Positions 53,956 to 61,834 of a stretch of 64,000 bases of DNA are shown in pieces (positions within the stretch are counted from its first letter, which is position 1; the number at the start of each line of letters is the position of its first letter). Made by a program: the position numbers and the translations under genes. Origin of the DNA: a virus; IMG/VR virus record IMGVR_UViG_3300020185_002701, positions 23,944 to 87,943 of that record; one strand, written 5' to 3'. A model generated the notes under the pieces. It was not told where the DNA came from. It worked only from the letters and a program-made list of their open reading frames with translations, and made no database searches.

Positions 53956-54317
53956 AATACATAATTGACATTGACGGAACTATATGTTATACCGATAAAA
54001 GTGAATATACTAAATCTAAGCCTATAAGTAGTAATATAGACCAAGTTAACAATTTGTATGACCAAGGACATGAGATTGTTTACTGGACTGCACGTGGAGG
54101 CAATAGCGGTATCGATCATTCCGAACTAACATTAAAGCAATTGAGTGATTGGGGATGTAAATATCACTCAGTGATGTTTAACAAACCTACTTACGATGTG
54201 TGGGTTGACGACAAAGCTTCTTGGATTTTTTCTGAAACACCAAAGGCGCAGTTTAGTGACGAATTAAAAGAAAGATTAAAAAAATTAAGAGAACGGGATC
54301 CGTTTATATACAGATGA
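53952..54317 (+). CDS. Small HAD-family hydrolase (121 aa)
   Basis: ATG 53952 (ATGA overlap with the cupin stop) is preferred over the longer frame from 53934. IIDIDGTICY gives the nucleophile pair Asp6 and Asp8 of motif I; IVYWTARGG is motif II with Thr; the C-terminal KPTYDVWVDDKA is motif III/IV with the Lys and Asp pair. The core lacks a large cap. Such proteins occur in capsule clusters and could remove the 7-phosphate of a heptose bisphosphate as GmhB does between kinase and nucleotidyltransferase; sequence alone does not prove this. It ends in an ATGA overlap with the carbamoyltransferase. Confidence 0.78.
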   Translation: MKYIIDIDGTICYTDKSEYTKSKPISSNIDQVNNLYDQGHEIVYWTARGGNSGIDHSELTLKQLSDWGCKYHSVMFNKPTYDVWVDDKASWIFSETPKAQFSDELKERLKKLRERDPFIYR

Positions 54318-55810
54318 ATAGAATATTAGGTATTAGCAGTATGTTCCATGATGCAGCAGTATGCGTTATAGAAGATGGAGAAATATTGTTTGCGAGTCAT
54401 GCTGAACGTTATAGTAAAGAAAAGAATGATCCTTTTCTTAACGAACAACTAATGACTGAAGCTCTCAGTTATGGTCTACCTGATGTCATAGTGCTGCATG
54501 AAAAAACTTGGGCAAAGCGTTTGAGGAATATTGCTGGCAGACAATGGAGCGGATTGCGTGAACCTAGTGCAGAATCTTTTATTAAAACAAGCATGCCGTT
54601 TTTAAATGATGTACCAATTAAAAGCTATTGGCATCACGAAACACACGCAGCAGCTGGTGTACTAACAAGCAATTTAGATAGTGCTGCTGTTATGGTTATT
54701 GACGCTATTGGAGAATTTGATACTGCTAGTATATGGCATTGGAAAGATAATAAATTAACAAAGAAACACAGTATAAAATTCCCTCACAGCTTAGGGTTGT
54801 TTTATAGCGCAGTAACACATTTTGTCGGATTAAAACCCATGGAGGATGAATACATTCTAATGGGAATGGCAGCATATGGGAATGATGTTGTTGCTGCTGA
54901 TATCGAAAGTGCAATGACAGATGTTTACTTTAATAATAAACAAGGCCCTATTAAATTTAGAGAAAATTTACAACGTGGGTTACCACATAAAAGCCATTTT
55001 AATCAATATGATAATATGGACATAGCATTAGCTGCACAAAACATTACAGAAAAACACATACTGGACTATGCTAACATAGCAAAAAATATAACTGGAGAAA
55101 ACAATCTAGTATTTATGGGAGGTGTTGCTCTTAACTGTGTTGCTAACAGTCGACTGTGTTCTTTGTTTGAAAATGTACACATAATGCCTAATCCTGGTGA
55201 TGCAGGTAGTGCATTAGGTGCCGCAGCATTAGAATATTTTAATCAAACTGGAAATAAAGTAAACTGGAAAAGCCCTTACTTAGGAACAAACATACCAGGA
55301 AAGTATCCTGTGAATAAAGCAATGGGTGCACTAACATCAAATAAAATTTTTGGTATAGCAAACGGCCGGGCGGAGTTTGGACCAAGAGCGTTAGGTAATC
55401 GCAGTTTGATGGCAGATCCCAGAGGAGAACAAATTAAACAAAGAGTTAACGTAATTAAGAAGCGCCAACAATTTCGCCCTTTTGCTCCTGTTGTTTTAGA
55501 ACAATACGCTAATAAATATTTTGATATGCCAGTAGCATCAAGTCCTTATATGCAATTTGTTGCTAAATGTAAATTCCCTAATATGTATCCTGCTATTGTT
55601 CATGCAGACGGTTCAAGCCGTGTGCAGACAGTTAACAAGTCCCAACATCCTGGATTGTACCAACTGCTAATGGAATTTTACTCTTCAACAGGATGCCCTA
55701 TGTTGCTGAACACTAGTTTAAATATTAAAGGACAGCCAATAATTAACGACGAGGATGACGCTAAAGCATGGACATTACAATATGGTAGGCCTGTATTTAC
55801 ACATGATTAA
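54314..55810 (+). CDS. Carbamoyltransferase, NodU/CmcH family (498 aa)
   Basis: The N-terminal HSP70/actin-like half contains LGISSMFHDAAVCVIEDGEI, HHETHAAAGV (conserved HH and H), VMVIDAIGEFDTASIW and MGMAAYGN. The middle has MGGVALNCVANS and NPGDAGSALGAA. The C-terminal domain has EFGPRALGNRSLMADPR, RQQFRPFAPVV and LLNTSLNIKGQPI. All hallmark motifs of NodU/CmcH enzymes, which transfer a carbamoyl group from carbamoyl phosphate to a hydroxyl, are present, but the protein is shorter than usual (about 550-600). In this cluster O-carbamoylation of a sugar is expected. It is the last gene before a late promoter. Confidence 0.87.
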   Translation: MNRILGISSMFHDAAVCVIEDGEILFASHAERYSKEKNDPFLNEQLMTEALSYGLPDVIVLHEKTWAKRLRNIAGRQWSGLREPSAESFIKTSMPFLNDVPIKSYWHHETHAAAGVLTSNLDSAAVMVIDAIGEFDTASIWHWKDNKLTKKHSIKFPHSLGLFYSAVTHFVGLKPMEDEYILMGMAAYGNDVVAADIESAMTDVYFNNKQGPIKFRENLQRGLPHKSHFNQYDNMDIALAAQNITEKHILDYANIAKNITGENNLVFMGGVALNCVANSRLCSLFENVHIMPNPGDAGSALGAAALEYFNQTGNKVNWKSPYLGTNIPGKYPVNKAMGALTSNKIFGIANGRAEFGPRALGNRSLMADPRGEQIKQRVNVIKKRQQFRPFAPVVLEQYANKYFDMPVASSPYMQFVAKCKFPNMYPAIVHADGSSRVQTVNKSQHPGLYQLLMEFYSSTGCPMLLNTSLNIKGQPIINDEDDAKAWTLQYGRPVFTHD

Positions 55811-55820
55811 GATACCGCTT

Positions 55821-55828
55821 AATAAATA
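55821..55828 (+). promoter_or_regulatory. Putative T4-type late promoter octamer AATAAATA
   Basis: AATAAATA lies in the 23-base gap before the 1,132-aa repeat protein. With T4 spacing the predicted transcription start would fall on the A of the ATG at 55834, giving a leaderless transcript, and there is no Shine-Dalgarno in front of that ATG. One mismatch to the other octamers makes the call weaker. Confidence 0.5.
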
Positions 55829-55833
55829 TTCCT

Positions 55834-58800
55834 ATGTTTGATATATATTATACTGGTACAAATTCCTTACTGCATAGCACATATCCCTTTGCAAAAAAAT
55901 ACACGGAAGATGCTAATCCATTGACAAAAATGTATTGGCTAGTAGACTCTGACATAGAAATTGTTGATCATAGTATTTTTGAATACCGTCCTCCTGCACA
56001 TCAGGAACAATATGAACATATCTGGAAATGGAATAGTAAAAATTACGGCGGTGTACGGCTGCTACCTAAAAAATCTCCTAAAGGTGTTGTAGAGATAAAC
56101 AAAGTTGTATGTAAAAAAACTATTAGGATACTTTTTGATTGTGATGATCCAGACGAATATTTTGAGAATAATACAGCAGAGTACGTATGGTGTGTAGATT
56201 CTAGATATAAGTTGCCAGAAGGTGGTTTAGAATGGGCACCTGATAACACTGAACTTCCTTATATACATAATTTCCATTTAAAAAATCAACTTCAAGACTA
56301 TTATCCTGAAGATGAAGGTGGGGTGACGCTGTATCCTAGAGACTGGAAAAAGCTGACAAAAAAATATCACGGGATTATGCATTTGGATAGCAGATTGTAT
56401 CCTGTAATGTATGTTAGTGATCCTTCAGATTACTCGCAACGTAATATATACAATCATGATTATGTGTGGTTAATAGACAAAAACTATAAGATAAATGAAG
56501 AAACCCTTCAATGGACTCCTAGTGTGGGAGAGCCTGAACAGTACATACATAATTTTCGAATGCCACAACAACTAAAAGAAAAATATCCACGAGCAATGGG
56601 AGGCATTTACTTAGTACCTAAAAACTGGATGGATGCTCAGATAAAAATACACAAAGGTTGCCATGTTGAAAATGAGGAATATGATACATTTTTCACTAAT
56701 AAACCGTTTAATGCAAGTACATATGAATTCTATGCAAACCGTAGCCTAACCGATTGGTTTTGGATTGTTGACTTAGAATACAATTTTAACGGTAAACTAA
56801 GCTTTGTTCCTGACAAACACGATGGTAAAGTAACCCACGTTTTTCACTTTCCTGGGCAATTGCCTGCCCGCTATCCAGACAACGTAGCTGACCTTCCTCC
56901 TGACGATACTCGTAATGGCGGAATAAGATTAGTACACAAACAATTTGATATAACTAAAAACAAAGTGTGCAGAGATATATTACCTATAATTTATGACGTA
57001 TTTTTTGTACATCACACAGAATTAAATAATTACACCAAGTATGAAAAACTATCTAATACAAGTATGTTTTATCTGGTAGACGAGGAGTTAGTGTTCGACA
57101 TTGACTCACTGAATTATGTTCCTGAACCTTGGGCGTATCAATACGTACACACATGGCATTTACCTCCTCAGCTGGAATATAGATATGATAACGAAGGAGT
57201 TGGTCCCATAAAACTTGTACCAAATACTTTTGTTAATGATGGTCACTATAAGTTAATTGAAGGAGATTTGTTTATTGGTAACTATGAAAATCTATCTAAA
57301 ATTACATATCCGGTAATCAGGTCAAAAACCGTGTCAGATTTATTTGATATAGATGAGGATATACCTGGGCTATGTTGGCTTGTTGACGATAATTATATTA
57401 TAGATAATGATAAGTTAAGCAAGATATGGAATCCTTCTAGCGATACTATTAACTATATACACAACTTTAAACTTGCTAATCAGTTAACTGAACTGTATCC
57501 AGATGAGATGGGGGGTATATACTGGCTTCCCGATAACTGGAGAGAATTAAAAAATACAAAAAATACATTAGTAATACACGGATCGCAAGCTTGGCAAGAA
57601 ACTAATATTGATGCCGAATTCCCAATATTTTATAACGAAGAAGAAGCTAATAATAAGTGTAAAGATGAAAGATTCTACTGGTTAATTGACCCTGATGTAA
57701 CAGTAGTAGACGACTTTGATTTTAATTTCCAACCAGAATTCTGGGATCATGATAAAACACATATTTGGCAAAAATGTAATCCAGTGACTAATTCAGTTTT
57801 TGATTACGGGGGTATACAATTAGTAAGTCGACATGCCGACAAAAAGAAACGACCAAAACATATACTAGAACCTGGCTGTTACCAGAAACAGATTCCTATT
57901 CACACTTTAACAAATGAAACTTCACTAGCAAAGCAAATGTTTGACTTTAGTGTCCAAGCAAAAAATAACGGATTTAAGATGTTTTGGGTATTAGATAGTA
58001 GTGTTGTATTACATGACGAATGGGACTTTAGTTATTACCCATCGCAATGGGAGCAAAACTTTGTGCATGTTTTTCAAAATACTAATGGTGAGTATCGAGA
58101 TGTGCGGTTAGTTCCGACTAATTTTATAGAAGATAATGCTGATTTAACACTAAGTGATTTTACATACAATAATCTAGAAAACTTAAAATATATAGATATT
58201 ATTGCTACTACGATACGAGAATGGCCAGTGATAAAGTTAAACGTAATTAATGTAGAGATTTTCTTGCAAGAGTTGCAGTCATACAGAAACCAAGGAATTT
58301 CTTATGTATGGACTGTTTCTTCCTATGTTGATGTAAATGAACAGTTAATAAAAGATAGTTTCCAGCCAGCAGGAGTAGATAACGCAAAAATTCATATATT
58401 CCAAGATTTTTCTCCTCATACAGGTCGTTTACACAGTTATGGTAGGGTTATGCTGTGGCCAACAGATGGAAATTACAGCAATCTTACTAGCAAACAAATC
58501 GAAACAGCAAGTATAAAAGATAAAAAATACGTTAAAGAAGTTGGATCTACATATAAAAAGTTTGATGTTGCCTTAATTACTTACCGTAACGAGAACGCTG
58601 ATGAAAGATTTGCAAAGCTAAAAGAAAAAGCACCACACGCAATACATATAAAAGATGTTAAAGGTATTTTTGAAGCACATAAAGCAGCAGCAGGCCAGTC
58701 CACTACGGAGATGTTGTGGGTAGTAGACGGCGATGCTGAGATAGTAGATGACTTTAATTTTGATTACATACCAGATATATATGATACTAACACTGTACAC

Positions 58801-59232
58801 GTCTATACCACTATTAACCCAATCACAGGTGACAAATACGGCTATGGCGGAGTAAAACTATTTAATAGAAATCAAATTATGAAAGTTGATAATTGGGGAT
58901 TAGATTTTACCACAGGCCTCAGCAAAGATTTTAAATTAATGGACGAAGTAAGTAATATCACTGCTTTTAATACCAGTCCATTAAGCACATGGCGTAGTGC
59001 ATTTAGAGAAGTAGTAAAATTAACATTAAAGGGCGACAATGAAAGCTTCCAGCGTTTGTTTATATGGTCTGAACCTGAGATAGAAGATGCAGATTATATA
59101 CAATATGCAAAAGACGGGGCAGAGCAGGGTTATAATTTTGTAATAGAAAATTCAAACAAACCTGAAAAACTACAGATAATAAACGATTTTGATGAATTAG
59201 AAAAGATGTTTAATGCCAAATATGAAACTTAA
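55834..59232 (+). CDS. 1,132-aa protein of ten glycosyltransferase-like repeats
   Basis: Ten units start near residues 33, 117, 210, 308, 411, 513, 614, 716, 824 and 960. Each has an aromatic-W/Y-(L/V/I)-(V/I)-D strand, a W.P or F.P turn, an H-(N/V/T)-(F/W) strand and a (Y/G)G(G)(I/V).L.P ending. The last unit is complete (ALITYRNEN, HIKDVKGIFEAHKAAA, LWVVDGDAEI) and matches the glycosyltransferase-like protein at 34233. The DxD position reads DSD, DSR, DKN, DLE, DEE, DDN, DPD, DSS, SSY and DGD, so a metal-binding pair survives only in units 1, 7 and 10. It may be a processive transferase with binding repeats, or a lectin-like scaffold; neither is proven. No ribosome binding site precedes the start. 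Confidence 0.65.
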   Translation: MFDIYYTGTNSLLHSTYPFAKKYTEDANPLTKMYWLVDSDIEIVDHSIFEYRPPAHQEQYEHIWKWNSKNYGGVRLLPKKSPKGVVEINKVVCKKTIRILFDCDDPDEYFENNTAEYVWCVDSRYKLPEGGLEWAPDNTELPYIHNFHLKNQLQDYYPEDEGGVTLYPRDWKKLTKKYHGIMHLDSRLYPVMYVSDPSDYSQRNIYNHDYVWLIDKNYKINEETLQWTPSVGEPEQYIHNFRMPQQLKEKYPRAMGGIYLVPKNWMDAQIKIHKGCHVENEEYDTFFTNKPFNASTYEFYANRSLTDWFWIVDLEYNFNGKLSFVPDKHDGKVTHVFHFPGQLPARYPDNVADLPPDDTRNGGIRLVHKQFDITKNKVCRDILPIIYDVFFVHHTELNNYTKYEKLSNTSMFYLVDEELVFDIDSLNYVPEPWAYQYVHTWHLPPQLEYRYDNEGVGPIKLVPNTFVNDGHYKLIEGDLFIGNYENLSKITYPVIRSKTVSDLFDIDEDIPGLCWLVDDNYIIDNDKLSKIWNPSSDTINYIHNFKLANQLTELYPDEMGGIYWLPDNWRELKNTKNTLVIHGSQAWQETNIDAEFPIFYNEEEANNKCKDERFYWLIDPDVTVVDDFDFNFQPEFWDHDKTHIWQKCNPVTNSVFDYGGIQLVSRHADKKKRPKHILEPGCYQKQIPIHTLTNETSLAKQMFDFSVQAKNNGFKMFWVLDSSVVLHDEWDFSYYPSQWEQNFVHVFQNTNGEYRDVRLVPTNFIEDNADLTLSDFTYNNLENLKYIDIIATTIREWPVIKLNVINVEIFLQELQSYRNQGISYVWTVSSYVDVNEQLIKDSFQPAGVDNAKIHIFQDFSPHTGRLHSYGRVMLWPTDGNYSNLTSKQIETASIKDKKYVKEVGSTYKKFDVALITYRNENADERFAKLKEKAPHAIHIKDVKGIFEAHKAAAGQSTTEMLWVVDGDAEIVDDFNFDYIPDIYDTNTVHVYTTINPITGDKYGYGGVKLFNRNQIMKVDNWGLDFTTGLSKDFKLMDEVSNITAFNTSPLSTWRSAFREVVKLTLKGDNESFQRLFIWSEPEIEDADYIQYAKDGAEQGYNFVIENSNKPEKLQIINDFDELEKMFNAKYET

Positions 59233-59884
59233 TACCTGGTCCGAAGTAGAAAAATTTACTGATAAAAATCTAAGAATATCACCCACCTATCTTTCAGAAG
59301 TTGGAACAGGAAAGTATCCTTGTGAAGCTTTTAGTTTGGGCCAGCTTGCAAGTAAAGCGTGGCTAATACGTTGTATTAATCAATATGTTAATCCTTTACA
59401 AGCTAATGTAACCGTTGCTATTTTAGGCAGCTGGATAGGTGTATTAGTAGAATTTTTACATCAAAGTTTTCTTATTGATCGAATCTATGGCATAGATCTA
59501 GACGAATTCAGTATAAAATTAAGCGAGGAACTTAATAAAAAACATGTCAACAATTCATGGAAATATAAAGGTGTAGTAGCAGATGTTTTGACACTGTCTA
59601 CAAACAATATGGAATTTCTTACTGATAACGAATTAATAAATGTTAAACCTGAATGGATTATAAACGCCAGTTGCGAACATATGGGCTCTCAATGGTTTAA
59701 TACTGCGGATTCAGATCAGTTAATTATTATGCAAACAAATAACTATCATAGATGGCATGAGCACACAAACACTGTGGACAGTATAACAGACATGCAAGAT
59801 AAATATCCATTATCTAATACCTTATATGCAGGAGAATTAGATATGCCATTATACACTAGGTACATGCAAATAGGATATAAGTAA
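59213..59884 (+). CDS. Putative class I SAM methyltransferase-like protein (223 aa)
   Basis: The segment VTVAILGSWIGVLVEFLHQ resembles a class I methyltransferase motif I, although the glycine pattern GSWIG is less regular than usual, and IDRIYGIDLDEFSIKLSEEL resembles motif II with an acidic residue for the SAM ribose. INASCEHM follows where motif IV is expected. The fold assignment is tentative and the substrate is unknown. It overlaps the repeat protein by 20 bases and the next small gene by TAATG. A second ATG at 59222 is possible. Confidence 0.6.
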   Translation: MPNMKLNTWSEVEKFTDKNLRISPTYLSEVGTGKYPCEAFSLGQLASKAWLIRCINQYVNPLQANVTVAILGSWIGVLVEFLHQSFLIDRIYGIDLDEFSIKLSEELNKKHVNNSWKYKGVVADVLTLSTNNMEFLTDNELINVKPEWIINASCEHMGSQWFNTADSDQLIIMQTNNYHRWHEHTNTVDSITDMQDKYPLSNTLYAGELDMPLYTRYMQIGYK

Positions 59885-60027
59885 TGGGTGATAACGTCGA
59901 CAAAGCCCAAGCAATATTAGAAGGCCGTTGTGAGGAATGTGGATGGAAGGATGCACATAATGTGAGTTGTTCTAAAAATGCTATGCCAATTCAGTTAGAG
60001 CTAAATTTTGGGTGTATAACCCCTTAG
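59884..60027 (+). CDS. Small Cys-rich (zinc-ribbon-like) protein (47 aa)
   Basis: ATG 59884 overlaps the methyltransferase-like stop (TAATG), giving translational coupling. The 47-residue product has Cys16 and Cys19 (CEECGW), His25 and Cys29 (HNVSC), a C-x2-C-x5-H-x3-C layout suitable for one zinc ion. It ends in FGCITP. Its stop (60025-60027) overlaps that of the convergent minus-strand gene. It is the last gene of the plus-strand region. Function unknown. Confidence 0.6.
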   Translation: MGDNVDKAQAILEGRCEECGWKDAHNVSCSKNAMPIQLELNFGCITP

Positions 60028-60293
60028 ATCCCACTAAAGTATAAATTAACAGCATCCTGTTTGTGCTTAAAGTAAACAACCGTCTCTTCCATTAAGCCAT
60101 CATACGCTATTGCGGTGTTTTCTTGCTCTATTTGCAATTGCCTATACCTACGTTTAAGTCGGTCATTACGTTTACGAGTAGTTATATTGTACTCTTTATA
60201 ATTCCATGTAATACTAACAAACGCTTCCCAAGGACCAGGCGCAGTATAAGGATGCAATTGTAATGTTGCTATGTTATTATTATGGTTGTGCAT
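60024..60293 (-). CDS. Unrecognised basic protein (89 aa)
   Basis: The frame is open to a TTG at 60305, but ATG 60293 is a more likely start and gives 89 residues. The N-terminus is His/Asn-rich (MHNHNNNIATLQLH); the centre is strongly basic and probably helical (TTRKRNDRLKRRYRQLQIEQ), followed by an acidic C-terminal part. No family is recognised. It overlaps the upstream gene by 14 bases and is the last gene of the minus-strand operon, converging with the plus-strand genes on overlapping stop codons. Confidence 0.6.
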   Translation of the reverse strand: MHNHNNNIATLQLHPYTAPGPWEAFVSITWNYKEYNITTRKRNDRLKRRYRQLQIEQENTAIAYDGLMEETVVYFKHKQDAVNLYFSGI

Positions 60294-60642
60294 CGTTCTC
60301 AGCAAAAATATTATCTAGTATTGAGGCAGCTTCATAACGTATAAACGTATCCGCATCAGCAATGTCTAATAAGATTTCTATTTTTGTGATATTGTTTGGA
60401 ACTCCAATCTGTGATAAAATTTTATCTATTTCAGGCAGTAGAATATCGTTTCCTAATGCACCCTGATTAACTTTATATTTTTCACCTGTTGTTAAAGTTA
60501 CAAAGATACTGTCCAACAACTCTAGTGGTATTGATTGCTGATTATCATGTCCTGTGTTTAAAAACTCGTGCAATACAGACGTTGGATTTGATTTGCCTTT
60601 ACTTAAAATAACAATATCGGGACCTTGTTGTTTATTTGACAT
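60280..60642 (-). CDS. Unrecognised acidic protein (120 aa)
   Basis: A 120-residue protein, acidic overall and rich in Leu/Ile, with a strand-rich middle (IFVTLTTGEKYKV) and a C-terminal helix (YEAASILDNIFAEN). No family is recognised. Its AGGAG ribosome binding site lies within a long hairpin that also contains the last codons of the upstream gene, so its translation probably depends on upstream translation. It overlaps the following gene by 14 bases. Confidence 0.65.
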   Translation of the reverse strand: MSNKQQGPDIVILSKGKSNPTSVLHEFLNTGHDNQQSIPLELLDSIFVTLTTGEKYKVNQGALGNDILLPEIDKILSQIGVPNNITKIEILLDIADADTFIRYEAASILDNIFAENDAQP

Positions 60643-60686
60643 AAAACTACTCCTAGCTATATTATTATTTAGCTAAGAGTAGTTTT
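60643..60686 (-). promoter_or_regulatory. Intercistronic hairpin that sequesters a Shine-Dalgarno
   Basis: Arms 60643-60658 and 60671-60686 pair over 16 positions with a single mismatch (C60653/A60676) around a 12-base loop. On the minus-strand RNA the 5' arm contains the last codons (KTTLS) of the 209-aa gene, its stop lies in the loop edge, and the 3' arm contains the GGAG ribosome binding site of the 120-aa gene. It could act as a translational-coupling switch. A run of T follows the arm in the plus direction as well, so a weak terminator for plus-strand readthrough is also possible. Confidence 0.75.
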
Positions 60687-61298
60687 TTTAGGACGTCCTG
60701 GACCTTTCTTTGGAACAAGCTCGGGATTTAATTCGTATGCTTGATTTATTTTTGCTTCTGCGTCCGCTAACATTGCTTCAGCATCTTCTTTCATTAACTG
60801 TGCTTGTACTAACAATCCTTCTGCAATATTACTATCGTCGATAGTTTCTACTTCCTGATTTGCTGTAGTTCCCTCAATGTCAGCAGTAGTGACACGAGTT
60901 TGTTGATCTTCTGGAAGGATTCGGTTAGTTTTATGATTTTCTGATCGAGATTCTATCTTCCTAATTTCAGCATTAACTTCTGACAACATGATAGTTTGAG
61001 TAGGAGTAGGTTTTAGTACTACTTGCGCTACTGGTACTTTTTTAATTTGTTTGTTATTATGCAACGAGTTTAATGCATTGTTACCATCAGTAAATGTTTT
61101 CCTTGCTAGTACTTGACTGATGTCATTAGCCTCTTGACCTTCTGCACTTTGCACAAACATCATTAAGTCATCATGTGTTCTAGGATCAAGCTGGCCAGAT
61201 TCTACTATTAAACAATTTTCTGGTTCGTTTGGAACTTCTCTATATAGCACAATACAAGGTCTATCTCCATATGCGCCCATGTGTTTTAAAACAGTCAT
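60669..61298 (-). CDS. Phage protein with GRPKK basic tail (209 aa)
   Basis: A 209-residue protein. Residues 1-90 are compact (GAYGDRPCIVLYREVPNEPE, then DDLMMFVQSAEGQEANDI). The middle (about 100-150) is polar and likely disordered. A helix (EGLLVQAQLMKEDAEAMLAD) precedes the C-terminal KKGPGRPKKTTLS, an AT-hook-like basic end that suggests DNA contact. I associate this layout with conserved hypothetical proteins of T4-like cyanophages. GGGAG in the preceding gene's end is its ribosome binding site, and one base separates the two genes. Function unknown. Confidence 0.7.
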   Translation of the reverse strand: MTVLKHMGAYGDRPCIVLYREVPNEPENCLIVESGQLDPRTHDDLMMFVQSAEGQEANDISQVLARKTFTDGNNALNSLHNNKQIKKVPVAQVVLKPTPTQTIMLSEVNAEIRKIESRSENHKTNRILPEDQQTRVTTADIEGTTANQEVETIDDSNIAEGLLVQAQLMKEDAEAMLADAEAKINQAYELNPELVPKKGPGRPKKTTLS

Positions 61299-61299
61299 A

Positions 61300-61548
61300 C
61301 TATTCTCCCTTAGCTTCTTGCGCTGCTGCTGCTTCTTGCGCTGCTGCTGCTTCTTGCGCTGCTGCTACCCCCTCTAAAAATGCTCCTAGTTTGTCTCTAA
61401 CTGCACCAATCTGAGTGAGTTCTGGACCTTTAAAAGCTCCTCTTTCAGCAGACAAGTCGACAATTTGTAATAACGATTGTAAATCGTTTAAGTTGATACT
61501 TTCTCCAGTAGCTGGTGTAGGTGTTCCCTGTTGTAGTTGTTCGGACAT
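61300..61548 (-). CDS. Small phage protein with AAAQEA repeats (82 aa)
   Basis: An 82-residue protein with a strong AGGAGGAAC site before its ATG. The first 60 residues (SLLQIVDLSAERGAFKGPEL, VRDKLGAFLE) form the conserved-looking part. The C-terminus is three exact AAAQEA repeats, encoded by three perfect 18-base copies, forming an Ala-rich helix of variable length. It overlaps nothing and lies one base before the 209-aa gene. Function unknown; similar small proteins with the RGAFKG-type segment occur in T4-like marine phages as far as I recall. Confidence 0.65.
   Translation of the reverse strand: MSEQLQQGTPTPATGESINLNDLQSLLQIVDLSAERGAFKGPELTQIGAVRDKLGAFLEGVAAAQEAAAAQEAAAAQEAKGE
61313..61366 (-). 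repeat. Three perfect 18-bp tandem repeats
   Basis: The units 61313-61330, 61331-61348 and 61349-61366 are identical 18-mers, in frame with the 82-aa gene and encoding AAAQEA. Perfect identity including synonymous positions indicates recent slippage or duplication, so copy number may vary between related phages. Confidence 0.9.
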
Positions 61549-61567
61549 TATTGTTCCTCCTATGTTA

Positions 61568-61834
61568 CTAGTGATATTTACTTTCTTTTATGACTTCAGG
61601 TCGTATTTTATGGCATAAATTAACAGTATTCTCTTTATCAATAACATTTTCAAAATAGATATAAGAATATCCAGTAGGGTCTACACGTACATGGTAAAAG
61701 CCTGTACTGTACTCATCCACAAAGTCTAATACTTCGTCCAGCATATCCTTTGTAAGGGTAATACGGTTACGAATTAGCGTAACAGCTAATTCGGTACCTG
61801 CCAACATAACAAACTCTGCCATATCAAGTTTCAT
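61568..61834 (-). CDS. Unrecognised protein (88 aa)
   Basis: An 88-residue protein starting on an ATGA overlap with the VWA gene, so the two are coupled. It has a helical N-terminal half (EFVMLAGTELAVTLI, DEVLDFVDEY) and a beta-like second half (FYHVRVDPTGYSYIYF). No catalytic motif or family is recognised. Its position suggests a partner of the HEXXH/VWA protein. Confidence 0.65.
   Translation of the reverse strand: MKLDMAEFVMLAGTELAVTLIRNRITLTKDMLDEVLDFVDEYSTGFYHVRVDPTGYSYIYFENVIDKENTVNLCHKIRPEVIKESKYH

Noticed and set aside
61313-61366. Tandem 18-mers as a CRISPR array or replication iteron
   Set aside because: No spacers are present, the unit is in frame with a gene and encodes AAAQEA, so a coding repeat explains it.
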